Below, piece by piece: positions 1 to 8,090 of a DNA stretch of 64,000 nt. The position numbers and the translations under genes were made by a program. Origin of the DNA: Brachionus manjavacas. Lineage: Eukaryota; Rotifera; Eurotatoria; Ploima; Brachionidae. Numbering within the stretch: position 1 is the stretch's first letter; each line of letters opens with the position of its first letter. The stretch spans positions 185,163 through 249,162 of the forward strand of contig JAHQIY010000043.1 of NCBI GenBank assembly GCA_019054805.1, in the 5' to 3' direction. The notes below the pieces were generated by a model. The model saw only the letters and a list, made by a program, of their open reading frames with translations. It was not told the origin of the DNA and made no database searches.

Positions 1-798
1 CGAAGTTTTGCCAGCTAGTACGTATCTCTCGTCAAGCTTATTACAAGCAATGTCAGGTAGAACGTTACAGAATTCATCATGAGACAAAGGTCGTTCAATT
101 TGTCCATGACAATCAGAATGAAACAACCACGTATTGGTACCAGAAAACTGAAGTTCTTAGCTGGCATGCAAGGTATTGAGATAGGTAGAGACAGACTCTT
201 TGAGCTTCTTAGAAAGCATCGTTTGCTGGTGAGTACACGTAGAGCTTACCATCGAACGACGAATAGTCGTCACCGATTCTTCTGCCATCCAAACAAGATA
301 AAAGATGGCGTAGTACCAAGTAAGACTGAGCAACTCTGGGTAGCTGACATCACCTACTTACCAACTCAACAAGGGGAGAGTTATGTGAGCTTAGTGACGG
401 ATGCGTTCTCACGAAAGATCGTTGGCTACAGTGTGGACGACAATATGAGAACACCATTAATTAAGCGCGCATTTTTATCAGCGCTTAGGGAGCGGAAAAC
501 AAGGGAGAGCTTAATACATCATTCAGACAGAGGCTCACAATACTGCTCGAAAGAGTATCAAGAGCTCCACAAGAAGCATGGCATAAGTTGCTCGATGACG
601 GATGGGTATGACTGCTATCAAAATGCCTTAGCTGAACGAGTCAATGGAATCCTGAAAATGGAGTTCTTACTGAGAAAACCAAGAGATCTGAAAGAAGCTA
701 GAGTGATGGTGGCGGAGTCAGTAGAAATTTATAATCAACAGAGGCCGCACACAGCTCTAAACTACAAAACGCCCGATGAGGTACATCGAGCGTTTTAA
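1..798 (+). pseudogene. IS3-family transposase OrfB, probably frameshifted
   Basis: From base 79 a 239-residue frame carries the DDE retroviral-integrase fold of IS3 transposases: first Asp in WVADITYL, second Asp in HHSDRGSQY, Glu in ALAERVNGILK, and the usual ending RPHTALNYKTPDEV. Normal IS3 OrfB proteins have an extra N-terminal segment containing a motif like SRQAYYKQ. That motif is present here, but in another frame starting at base 3 (FCQLVRISRQAYYKQ), which stays open until about base 173. The two frames overlap around 85–125, where residues resembling the family switch from one frame to the other. I infer a one-base frameshift there, so the copy is probably inactive. The window edge hides the true start, and a sequencing error is an alternative. 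Confidence 0.75.
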
Positions 799-830
799 CT
801 AAAAGTGTCAACCCATATCAGGACGGGTCA
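1..830 (+). mobile_element. Right-hand part of an IS3-family insertion sequence
   Basis: The segment holds most of an IS3-type orfB and the right end of the element. After the orfB stop, bases 803–830 (AAGTGTCAACCCATATCAGG then ACGGGTCA) look like an IS3 terminal inverted repeat, since its complement begins TGACCCGTCCTGATATGGG. The left end, orfA and the left target-site copy lie before base 1, so the exact family member and any target duplication cannot be judged. The element borders the convergent antiporter gene, which appears intact. Confidence 0.8.
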
Positions 831-855
831 TTCACCACAAGGTGGAGAAGATGAA

Positions 856-2181
856 TTACAGCACCATAGCGGCAATCCAGCCAAATACGATCAGTGGAAT
901 ATTGTAGTGGATAAAGGTCGGTACGACCGTTTCCCAAATGTGTTCGTGTTGGCCATCAGCGTTTAGACCTGACGTTGGGCCTAACGTTGAGTCTGACGCT
1001 GGAGAGCCTGCATCACCAAGCGCTGCTGCTGTACCGACTAATGCGATGGTTGCCATTGGCGAGAAACCAAACGCTGCCGCTAGAGGCACATAGATGGTTG
1101 CAAGGATTGGAATCGTCGAAAATGAAGAGCCAATCCCCATAGTCACCAGTAGACCAACGACTAGCATTAACAGAGCCGCTAACGGTTTGTTGTCACCAAT
1201 GCTTGTTGATAGCGCTTCAACTAGCGACTCAACGCCACCGGTTTGCTTCATTACTGCGGCAAAACCTGCAGCTGCGATCATAATGAAGCCAATCATCGCC
1301 ATCATGTGGACACCTTTAGTGAAGACGTCGTGCGTCTCTTTCCACGCAATCACGCCACCAAAAGTAAATACCATAAAGCCAGCTAAGCCACCGATGATCA
1401 TCGAGCCAGTAGAAAGCTGTACGCTCAATGCTACTATGATGCCCGCTGCAGCAACAAGAATGTTTTTCTTGTTGATTGATTTCGGGTTTTCTTCTACATG
1501 AGTCAGTTCAGTTTCTTGGTACTGACGAGGTTTACGGTAGCTAAAGAAAATCGCTGTAAGCAGGCCAAAAATCATCCCAGCCGCCGGGAGTAGCATCGCG
1601 ACTGGTACTTGGCTAGCCACTACGTTGTCTAGGCCGTTCTCGTGTAGGTTCTTAAGTAGAATGTTGTTGAGGAAAATACCACCGAAGCCAATTGGCAGAA
1701 CCATATAAGGTGTCACCAAACCAAAGGTGAGCACGCACGCAATCATGCGTCGGTCTAACTTGAGCTTGGCAAAAACGCCCAACAGTGGCGGGATAAGAAT
1801 CGGGATAAAAGCAATATGGACAGGAATAACGTTTTGCGACGACATAGTGACAAGCACTAAAGCGATCAGTACTGCGTATTTTAGACCAGTTGAAGCCGAC
1901 GCATTCTCTTTGCCGTGGATACGTTTGATAACGCTATTTGCTAAAAGGTCGGTAATTCCAGAGCGAGAGATAGCAACAGCGAAAGTTCCAAGCATAGCGT
2001 AGCTAAGTGCGATGGTAGCACCGCCTCCAAGTCCGCTTTCGAAGGCAGCAACCGCTTGATTAAGTTCCATGCCAGAAACCAAACCACCTACAATGGCGCT
2101 AAATGTCAGTGCAACGACGACATTAACGCGCATCAGTGCTAAGGCAAGCATGACACATACAGAAATGACAACAGGGTTCAT
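856..2181 (-). CDS. Na+/H+ antiporter family protein (YuiF-like)
   Basis: A 441-residue, strongly hydrophobic protein with about 11–12 membrane segments. The N-terminal segment ([26 protein letters not shown]) and the conserved stretches [21 protein letters not shown] and [25 protein letters not shown] match the Na+/H+ antiporter family that includes B. subtilis YuiF and H. influenzae HI1107. A role in Na+-coupled exchange or amino-acid/H+ movement is inferred from family only; the substrate cannot be read from the sequence. A charged cytoplasmic loop lies near residues 217–240. It starts 26 bases after the rnt stop on the same strand and may share rnt's transcript. Confidence 0.8.
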   Translation of the reverse strand: MNPVVISVCVMLALALMRVNVVVALTFSAIVGGLVSGMELNQAVAAFESGLGGGATIALSYAMLGTFAVAISRSGITDLLANSVIKRIHGKENASASTGLKYAVLIALVLVTMSSQNVIPVHIAFIPILIPPLLGVFAKLKLDRRMIACVLTFGLVTPYMVLPIGFGGIFLNNILLKNLHENGLDNVVASQVPVAMLLPAAGMIFGLLTAIFFSYRKPRQYQETELTHVEENPKSINKKNILVAAAGIIVALSVQLSTGSMIIGGLAGFMVFTFGGVIAWKETHDVFTKGVHMMAMIGFIMIAAAGFAAVMKQTGGVESLVEALSTSIGDNKPLAALLMLVVGLLVTMGIGSSFSTIPILATIYVPLAAAFGFSPMATIALVGTAAALGDAGSPASDSTLGPTSGLNADGQHEHIWETVVPTFIHYNIPLIVFGWIAAMVL

Positions 2182-2207
2182 AATTTACTCGTGTGTTGTG
2201 TTTACAT

Positions 2208-2870
2208 TTATTCTTTTATTTCTTCTTCGGTTGCATCAATCAACGGCCAACCACCGAGGGCTTTCCATTTGTTGACGATACCGCAGAAGAGCTCTGCTGT
2301 TTTTTGGGTATCGTATAGAGCAGAGTGGGCTTCTTTATTGTCAAACTCCATCCCAGCGGTCTTACATGCTTTAGCCAGTACTGTTTGACCATAAGCCAAA
2401 CCACTTAACGTTGCAGTATCAAACGTTGCGAAGGGATGAAAAGGGACGCGTTTAAGTTTGCTACGCTCGCTCGCTTCCATCACGAAGCTGTGATCGAAAT
2501 TTGCATTATGAGCGACCATGATTGCACGGCTACAATCTGCGGCTTTTTGCTCTTTGCGTACCAACTTATAAATTTCTTTTAGGGCTTCAGATTCTGTCAC
2601 TGCACCACGTAGTGGGCTAAATGGGTCACGAATACCGTTAAATTCAAGGGCTTCTTTTTCTAAGTTAGCGCCTTCAAATGGTTCGACATGAAAGTGAATG
2701 GTTGAGGCAGGGACAAGATCGCCGTTTTCGTCCATCTTTAAGGTAACGGCACAGATTTCGAGTAGCGCATCGGTCTTTGCGTTGAACCCGGCAGTTTCTA
2801 CGTCAATAACGACTGGAAAATAGCCGCGAAATCGTTTTTTTAGCGTCAATGCTTCGTTTTCAATAGTCAT
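2208..2870 (-). CDS. rnt: Ribonuclease T
   Basis: A 220-residue DEDDh 3'-5' exoribonuclease that trims tRNA CCA ends and matures the 3' ends of stable RNAs. The DEDD residues are visible: D23 and E25 in VIDVETAGF, Asp in [10 protein letters not shown], and His/Asp in [16 protein letters not shown]. Length and sequence are those of gammaproteobacterial RNase T. It is followed by the antiporter gene and is divergent from motY, which is the usual Vibrio arrangement. Confidence 0.96.
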   Translation of the reverse strand: MTIENEALTLKKRFRGYFPVVIDVETAGFNAKTDALLEICAVTLKMDENGDLVPASTIHFHVEPFEGANLEKEALEFNGIRDPFSPLRGAVTESEALKEIYKLVRKEQKAADCSRAIMVAHNANFDHSFVMEASERSKLKRVPFHPFATFDTATLSGLAYGQTVLAKACKTAGMEFDNKEAHSALYDTQKTAELFCGIVNKWKALGGWPLIDATEEEIKE

Positions 2871-2982
2871 GTGTGCTTAAAATAATGTGACAGGGCAGGC
2901 ATTATTGCAGATTCTTTGAGCGAGAAAAACCGTTAATGCTGATTGAAAATGAATCATTGGTAATTTGTCCTATACAAATCAG

Positions 2983-2999
2983 TTGGCGGGATTTTTGCA
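2983..2999 (+). promoter_or_regulatory. Candidate sigma-54 promoter of motY
   Basis: TTGGCGGGATTTTTGCA has GG at 2985–2986 and GC at 2997–2998, which is the correct -24/-12 spacing, with good TTGGC and TTGCA cores. It would start transcription near 3010, about 50–60 bases before the motY start. Polar-flagellar genes in Vibrio use sigma-54/FlrC and sigma-28, but motY has been reported as sigma-28 dependent in a relative, so this is a prediction. Confidence 0.5.
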
Positions 3000-3069
3000 T
3001 TACTGCTTGTGAAGGTAATCGGGTGGCAAAAAACGGCTGCCCAAGTCGAGTTAAGAGATGAAGTATTCT

Positions 3070-3951
3070 ATGAAGAAGTGGTTGGGTCCTAGTATTGCAA
3101 TGGCAATAACAGCGTTTACTCCCAATGCCTTAGCGTTGGAGAAACACTATGTGGCCAAACCTCAGCAGTCTATGTGGCAAATGGTTGCCAATACGCCACT
3201 AGAATGCCGTCTTGTTCATCCTATTCCGAATTATGGCGATGCGGTTTTTTCGTCGTATGCGAGCAAAAAAATTAATCTCGATTTTGAGCTTAAGATGAAG
3301 CGTCCAATGGGACAGACTCGCGATGTAAGCTTGATCTCCATGCCACCAGCTTGGAGACCGGGAGATAGTGCCGACAGACTCACTACCATCCGCTTTTTCC
3401 AACAGTTTGATGGCTATGTCGGTGGTCAAACCGCTTGGAACATTTTGGGTGAGTTGGAGAAAGGTCGTTATCCAACGTTCAGCTATCAAGAGTGGCGCAG
3501 TCGTGATCAACGTGTAGAAGTCGCACTTTCTTCAGTGCTGTTCCAACAATCGTATAATGTGTTTAGCGACTGTGTTGCCAACCTGCTTCCATACAGCTTT
3601 GAAGACATTGCCTTTACAATTCTTCACTACGATCGTACTAGTGTCGAACTCAATAAACAGTCACAGAAACGATTGGCACAAATTGCCGAGTACATTAAGC
3701 ATAATCAAGACATCGATTTGGTCTTGGTGTCGACCTATACCGATGCGGAAGATGGAAAAAGTGTCAGTCAAAGTCTTTCTGAGCGCCGCGCTGAAGTTCT
3801 AGAAGAGTACTTTAAATCTCTTGGTTTACCTGACGACCGAATTCAGGTCCAAGGCTATGGTCGTCGACGTCCAATCGATGACAATGCTTCACCAATTGGC
3901 AGAGATAAAAACCGACGAGTGGTTATTTCGCTCGGTAGAACGCAAATTTAA
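3070..3951 (+). CDS. motY: Sodium-driven flagellar motor T-ring protein MotY
   Basis: A periplasmic protein that forms the T ring with MotX under the polar flagellar basal body and holds the PomA/PomB stator. A signal peptide ([21 protein letters not shown]) precedes a MotY-specific N-terminal domain with [24 protein letters not shown]. An OmpA-like peptidoglycan-binding domain follows from about residue 165 to the end ([35 protein letters not shown]). Starting at the second ATG (3070) gives 293 residues, the length of V. alginolyticus MotY; an in-frame ATG at 3058 would add four residues. Single-gene unit closed by a strong terminator. Confidence 0.93.
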   Translation: MKKWLGPSIAMAITAFTPNALALEKHYVAKPQQSMWQMVANTPLECRLVHPIPNYGDAVFSSYASKKINLDFELKMKRPMGQTRDVSLISMPPAWRPGDSADRLTTIRFFQQFDGYVGGQTAWNILGELEKGRYPTFSYQEWRSRDQRVEVALSSVLFQQSYNVFSDCVANLLPYSFEDIAFTILHYDRTSVELNKQSQKRLAQIAEYIKHNQDIDLVLVSTYTDAEDGKSVSQSLSERRAEVLEEYFKSLGLPDDRIQVQGYGRRRPIDDNASPIGRDKNRRVVISLGRTQI

Positions 3952-3968
3952 TTTCTACCGGATATAAG

Positions 3969-4003
3969 AAAGGCCAGACAGTTAGAAGTATCTGGCCTTT
4001 TTT
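3969..4003 (+). terminator. Rho-independent terminator of motY
   Basis: A perfect 10-bp stem, AAAGGCCAGA paired with TCTGGCCTTT, with a 12-base loop and a following T run. Confidence 0.9.
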
Positions 4004-4020
4004 GATTCCGATTGGCGTGC

Positions 4021-4458
4021 TTAGTTCAAACGGAATTTAGCAATAAGGTTACAGTTGGTTGCGGTATCGATATCTTGTACCAACTGGGCAATCTTGGGAT
4101 TGGGATGTCTTTTCATAAATTCAATCAGAGCCTTCTTACAGCAGCCCATAGAGTCGATAAACGCGTCGCAGTCTGTATTCGGACATTGTGGTACTAGAGT
4201 TAAGACTTTCTCAGAAGCGAGTTGGAGATATTTTAGCTCATACTTTACATCACCGACGTTGCGCCAAAACATCGCCATATTGTGGCAAGAAATTACAGAA
4301 ATCATTAGACGATCTTCGACATCGATCTCTTCAGTGTCTCCAATACGTTCACTTAGCGTAAGTGCTTGCTGATAATGAAGGATACCTCTTAGGTGATCTT
4401 CATCGTTCATTGCCATGTCTGCTAGTAAGGTATGTTTCTCCCACTCTTGGATGCCCAT
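4021..4458 (-). CDS. DUF2753 family protein, predicted Fur-controlled
   Basis: A 145-residue soluble protein of unknown function that I recognise as the Vibrio DUF2753 family. It is mostly helical with a TPR-like look (HLRGILHYQQALTLSERIGDTEEIDVEDRLMISVISCHNMAMFW). A cysteine cluster lies in the second half (CPNTDCDAFIDSMGCCKKA, then NCNL), which suggests metal or disulfide chemistry, though this is inference. There is no signal peptide. The start at 4458 lies 40 bases from a perfect Fur box, so expression under iron limitation is likely. It converges on motY. Confidence 0.75.
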   Translation of the reverse strand: MGIQEWEKHTLLADMAMNDEDHLRGILHYQQALTLSERIGDTEEIDVEDRLMISVISCHNMAMFWRNVGDVKYELKYLQLASEKVLTLVPQCPNTDCDAFIDSMGCCKKALIEFMKRHPNPKIAQLVQDIDTATNCNLIAKFRLN

Positions 4459-4497
4459 TGTTCTAATCTCCTAACCGCGAATAGGCTTGAGATTAAA

Positions 4498-4512
4498 TGA
4501 TAATTATTATCA
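4498..4512 (-). promoter_or_regulatory. Perfect Fur box
   Basis: TGATAATTATTATCA is an exact 7-1-7 inverted repeat of the Fur core. It sits 40 bases upstream of the DUF2753 start, where a promoter would be. The identical 15-mer occurs again at 60682–60696. Confidence 0.85.
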
Positions 4513-4521
4513 AGTAAAGAT

Positions 4522-4549
4522 AAAAAAATAGGACAGTGTGATACTGTCC
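4522..4549 (-). terminator. Terminator downstream of gloA
   Basis: GGACAGT–GTGAT–ACTGTCC hairpin; on the minus strand it is followed by a run of seven T after one A, as expected for the end of gloA/nth transcription. Confidence 0.8.
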
Positions 4550-4577
4550 CATTTTCAACATCACTTGAAATGATAAT

Positions 4578-4595
4578 TAGGGTCAACAGACCCTA
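4578..4595. repeat. Solo end of the TAGGGTCTGTTGACC repeat family
   Basis: On the minus strand the sequence reads CTAGGGTCTGTTGACC, identical over 16 bases to the left end of the 269-bp element at 45014–45282. It forms a short palindrome, AGGGTC-AACA-GACCCT. Its TAG is the stop codon of gloA. Confidence 0.65.
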
Positions 4596-5009
4596 GCCTT
4601 CTAAGCCCGCGGATGCTTGTTTGTTCTGAATGAGTTCTAACATGTAGCCATCAGGGTCTTTAACGAACGCAATATGAGTTGTGCCGCCTTTAACTGGGCC
4701 TGGCTCACGAGTCACATTACCACCCGCTGCTTTGATTGCGTCGCAAGTGGTGTAGATATCATCAACACCAATTGCGATATGACCAAAGGCACTGCCTAAG
4801 TCATACTCTTTTGTACCCCAGTTATACGTTAGCTCAATGACTGCACCTTGAGACTCATCACCATAACCAAGAAAAGCCAGAGTGTATTCATACTCTTTGT
4901 TTTCGTTAGTACGAAGTAGCTGCATGCCCATCACATCAGTATAAAATTGAATTGATTTGTCTAGATCACCGACGCGAAGCATGGTGTGCAGGATACGTCC
5001 ATTTGACAT
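4593..5009 (-). CDS. gloA: Lactoylglutathione lyase (glyoxalase I)
   Basis: A 138-residue metalloenzyme that converts the methylglyoxal–glutathione hemithioacetal to S-lactoylglutathione. The vicinal-oxygen-chelate fold and metal ligands are clear: H8 in [16 protein letters not shown]59 in [11 protein letters not shown]77 in [12 protein letters not shown], and Glu in [10 protein letters not shown]. Length matches bacterial GloA. It lies 12 bases after nth on the same strand and is probably co-transcribed with it. The stop codon is supplied by a repeat end. Confidence 0.96.
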   Translation of the reverse strand: MSNGRILHTMLRVGDLDKSIQFYTDVMGMQLLRTNENKEYEYTLAFLGYGDESQGAVIELTYNWGTKEYDLGSAFGHIAIGVDDIYTTCDAIKAAGGNVTREPGPVKGGTTHIAFVKDPDGYMLELIQNKQASAGLEG

Positions 5010-5021
5010 TGTCGTGCTCTC

Positions 5022-5663
5022 CTAATTTTCTGGATAAACTTTTTCTTTGTATTCGCAAAGGTCTTCAATGATGCAGCTACCACAGCGAGGTTTACGCGCA
5101 ACACACGTATAGCGACCATGTAGGATTAGCCAGTGGTGTACATCTAACTTAAACTCTTTAGGCACGACCTTAAGTAGTTTCTCTTCTACTTGGTCGACAT
5201 TCTTACCCATTGCAAACTTAGTTCGATTTGAAACGCGGTAAATATGCGTATCCACAGCGATAGTTGGCCAACCAAAAGCGGTATTTAGCACCACGTTTGC
5301 GGTTTTACGTCCAACGCCGGGTAATGCTTCGAGAGCCTCACGGTTTTCAGGGACTTCGCCATTGTGCTGTTCGAGTATGATCTTACAGGTCTTAATGACA
5401 TTCTCAGCTTTTGAGTTAAATAGACCGATAGTTTTAATATACTCTTTGACTCCATCAACCCCTAAATCAAATAGACCTTGTGGGGTGTTAGCGACAGGAT
5501 AGAGCTTGTCCGTCGCTTTGTTCACGCTTACGTCAGTGGCTTGAGCTGAGAGAAGTACCGCAATCAGTAATTCGAAAGGTGTACTCCAATTTAATTCGGT
5601 TTGAGGGTTAGGGTTATTTTCCCTCAGTCGCTCCAGTATTAATCGTCGTTTATCTTTGTTCAT
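5022..5663 (-). CDS. nth: Endonuclease III
   Basis: A 213-residue bifunctional DNA glycosylase/AP lyase for oxidised pyrimidines. The helix-hairpin-helix LPGVGRKTANVVLN supplies the catalytic Lys, and VDTHIYRVSNR the catalytic Asp. The C-terminal [4Fe-4S] ligands follow C-x6-C-x2-C-x5-C in CVARKPRCGSCIIEDLC. It is the last gene of the rnfABCDGE-nth order, as in E. coli rsx-nth, 50 bases after rnfE. Confidence 0.96.
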   Translation of the reverse strand: MNKDKRRLILERLRENNPNPQTELNWSTPFELLIAVLLSAQATDVSVNKATDKLYPVANTPQGLFDLGVDGVKEYIKTIGLFNSKAENVIKTCKIILEQHNGEVPENREALEALPGVGRKTANVVLNTAFGWPTIAVDTHIYRVSNRTKFAMGKNVDQVEEKLLKVVPKEFKLDVHHWLILHGRYTCVARKPRCGSCIIEDLCEYKEKVYPEN

Positions 5664-5713
5664 TTGAGGCTGCTTTCCAGTGCTCCGTTTGATGCGATAC
5701 GCTCAAACTGTTG

Positions 5714-6406
5714 TTATTGATTGGTCACCCGAGCTCGCTCAATGGCTTGTTTTTGTTGTTTCGGTTGGCGAGCTTCTAATTGTTTATCTATGACATTTTT
5801 CGCGGCAATGAGCAATCCGACGCCAATGAAAGCACCTGGTGGAAGCAGGGCGAGCAGGAAGCTGTTGTCGAACTGAAACACCTCGATTCGTAATGAGGTT
5901 GCCCATTCACCGAGTAGTAGGTCTGCACCGTCAAATAGCGTTCCGTTACCAATAACCTCACGCATCGCTCCTAAGACGACCAGTACGCTGGTCATTCCGA
6001 GTCCCATCCAAAAGCCGTCTTGTGCTGCAGGAAGTAAGTCATTCTTAGACGCAAAGGCTTCGGCACGACCAATGATGATACAGTTAGTTACGATCAAAGG
6101 AATAAAGATACCTAGAGAAAGGTACAGGCCGTAAGCGTAGGCATTCATCAACAATTGAACGCAGGTGACCAGGGCGGCGATGATCATGACGAATACAGGG
6201 ATACGTACTTCTTTCGGTACATAGTCACGCACCAATGAGACGGTCACATTTGAACCGACCAGAACGAGTAGGGTAGCAATTCCCAACCCAAGTGCATTGG
6301 TCACGGTCGATGAAACAGCAAGTAATGGGCACAAGCCTAGTAATTGAACTAGAGCAGGGTTGTTGTCCCACATGCCGTTCTTAATTAAGGTCTTATGCTC
6401 ACTCAT
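5714..6406 (-). CDS. rnfE: Electron transport complex subunit RnfE/RsxE
   Basis: An integral membrane subunit of the Rnf (Rsx) complex, a Na+ or H+ pumping NADH:ferredoxin oxidoreductase that also keeps SoxR reduced in E. coli. It has about six membrane segments, with [27 protein letters not shown] at the start and [20 protein letters not shown] near the end. I start at ATG 6406 (230 residues), because GGAGG sits just before it and the upstream in-frame GTG at 6418 lacks a ribosome site. The start overlaps the rnfG stop by eight bases, indicating translational coupling. Confidence 0.95.
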   Translation of the reverse strand: MSEHKTLIKNGMWDNNPALVQLLGLCPLLAVSSTVTNALGLGIATLLVLVGSNVTVSLVRDYVPKEVRIPVFVMIIAALVTCVQLLMNAYAYGLYLSLGIFIPLIVTNCIIIGRAEAFASKNDLLPAAQDGFWMGLGMTSVLVVLGAMREVIGNGTLFDGADLLLGEWATSLRIEVFQFDNSFLLALLPPGAFIGVGLLIAAKNVIDKQLEARQPKQQKQAIERARVTNQ

Positions 6407-7034
6407 GGTTGCCTCCACAGTTTAGTGGTTGTGCCAATATTTGTTCACGATGGGTATTAACGTACTCGACGGTATTTTTTACCGCTTTCACCACAGCGCG
6501 AGGAGTAATGGTTGCTCCAGTGAATTGATCAAACTGACCACCATCTTTACGCACTTTCCAATCGGATAGATTGTCTTCGCTGACCGTTTTACCTGAAAAA
6601 CCGAGGATCCAGTCGGTGATGCGTAAATCTATCTTATCACCTAACCCCGGTGTTTCTTGGTGGCTTAAGACCCGAGTTCCGGTAATGGTTCCATCTTGCT
6701 GGATACCGACAATAATCTTGATAGCACCATTATAGCCGTCTGGTGCAATCGCTTCGATGGCTAAAGCCGATGGTTCATTATTGATGGTTGCCATATAGAC
6801 CGGCATCGGTGAGTCGGTGCCAAGTGCTGGGTCACTGACTAAGGTACAAGCTTGATAAAGATCGTTATCGTGCATCTCGTGAGGAATCACTTGATTGAGC
6901 ACCGAAAGCAGCTGCTTTTGTTCCTGCAGCTGAATCTGATCTTTAGTTAAATAGTTGGTCAGCGCTACTACACCGGTTGAAGCACAGGCAAACACCGCTA
7001 GAACCACACCATTTTTTCTAATCGCATTTAACAT
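6399..7034 (-). CDS. rnfG: Electron transport complex subunit RnfG/RsxG
   Basis: A 211-residue flavoprotein with one N-terminal membrane anchor ([20 protein letters not shown]) and a periplasmic FMN-binding domain. FMN is attached through a phosphodiester to the last Thr of the motif FTGATITP, which falls at residue 175, the modified position known for V. cholerae RnfG. Modification by a flavin transferase (ApbE type) is expected; no such gene is in the window. It sits between rnfD and rnfE in the operon. Confidence 0.95.
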   Translation of the reverse strand: MLNAIRKNGVVLAVFACASTGVVALTNYLTKDQIQLQEQKQLLSVLNQVIPHEMHDNDLYQACTLVSDPALGTDSPMPVYMATINNEPSALAIEAIAPDGYNGAIKIIVGIQQDGTITGTRVLSHQETPGLGDKIDLRITDWILGFSGKTVSEDNLSDWKVRKDGGQFDQFTGATITPRAVVKAVKNTVEYVNTHREQILAQPLNCGGNHE

Positions 7035-7043
7035 GATGAAACC

Positions 7044-8090
7044 TTAGTGACCGTACGTTCTTGGTTTGGTGTAGTAATCGATAAGAGGTACACACATATT
7101 ACCCAGCAATACCGCAAAGGCCACACCATCAGGGAAGCCGCCCCAACTGCGGATGATAAATACCATCGCACCGATAAATGCGCCAAACACTAATCGGCCT
7201 TTAACTGTCGTTGAAGCCGAGACTGGATCAGTGGCAATAAAGAAGGCACCCAGCATGGTTGCACCAGACAGAAGGTGAATAAGCGGTGACGCCGTCGTTC
7301 CCGGAGTCAAAATCATGAATAGGCTACTGATTAGCGTCAGGCTCAGCAAAAAGCTCACCGGAATATGCCAATTGATTACTCGCACTTTGATCAGAATTAG
7401 ACCACCAACAAGATAAGCAAGGTTAACCCACTCCCAGCCGATACCTGCCAAGCTACCAAATTGTGGTTGGGTTAAAGCTTCACTGGCCGTGTTGCCCGTG
7501 GTCAACGCGGTCTTAAAGGCATCCAAAGGTGTTGCCATGGTGACACCATCAATGCCGGTGCGGATTTGCTGGAGAGAAAGCCCCTCTAGGTTAAATCCGG
7601 TAAAGATCAGCGAAAAAGCATCTCCACTCGAAATCGCCGTTGCTTGCAGTTCATTGGGAGAGATCCAGCTCGTCATCTGTACTGGGAAAGAGATCAGCAG
7701 TACCACATAAGCGACCATCGCTGGGTTAAATAGGTTTTGACCAATACCACCATAGAGGTGCTTCGCAATTACAATGGCGAAAATAAGCCCGATAGTAATG
7801 ATCCACCAAGGTGATAGAGGAGGGATCGCAATAGCAAGCAACCAAGCAGTGACTAAGGCACTGTTATCGCGTAGTGCTGACATCGGGTGACGTTTTCTGG
7901 CCAGCATGACCAAGGCTTCTAAACCCAGACCGATCACAATCGCAAGAATAAGCTGGATTATTGTGCCCCAGCCAAAGAAATAGGTTTGTGCTGCCAATCC
8001 TGGCAAGGCGCAAAGCGCTACCCATTTCATTAGATCAGGAGTGCTTCTGCGACTATGCGCATGGGGTGAGCTGGCAATAAAGAAGGCCAC
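7044..8090 (-). CDS. rnfD: Electron transport complex subunit RnfD/RsxD
   Basis: A 348-residue membrane subunit related to NqrB with about nine membrane helices. Thr187 in [10 protein letters not shown] matches the covalently flavinylated residue of V. cholerae RnfD. Other conserved blocks are [15 protein letters not shown] and [13 protein letters not shown]. The start codon overlaps the rnfC stop by one base. Confidence 0.95.
   Translation of the reverse strand: MAFFIASSPHAHSRRSTPDLMKWVALCALPGLAAQTYFFGWGTIIQLILAIVIGLGLEALVMLARKRHPMSALRDNSALVTAWLLAIAIPPLSPWWIITIGLIFAIVIAKHLYGGIGQNLFNPAMVAYVVLLISFPVQMTSWISPNELQATAISSGDAFSLIFTGFNLEGLSLQQIRTGIDGVTMATPLDAFKTALTTGNTASEALTQPQFGSLAGIGWEWVNLAYLVGGLILIKVRVINWHIPVSFLLSLTLISSLFMILTPGTTASPLIHLLSGATMLGAFFIATDPVSASTTVKGRLVFGAFIGAMVFIIRSWGGFPDGVAFAVLLGNMCVPLIDYYTKPRTYGH

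Noticed and set aside
1094..2002. Plus-strand ORFs opposite the antiporter gene
   Set aside because: Antisense shadows of a clearly conserved membrane protein.
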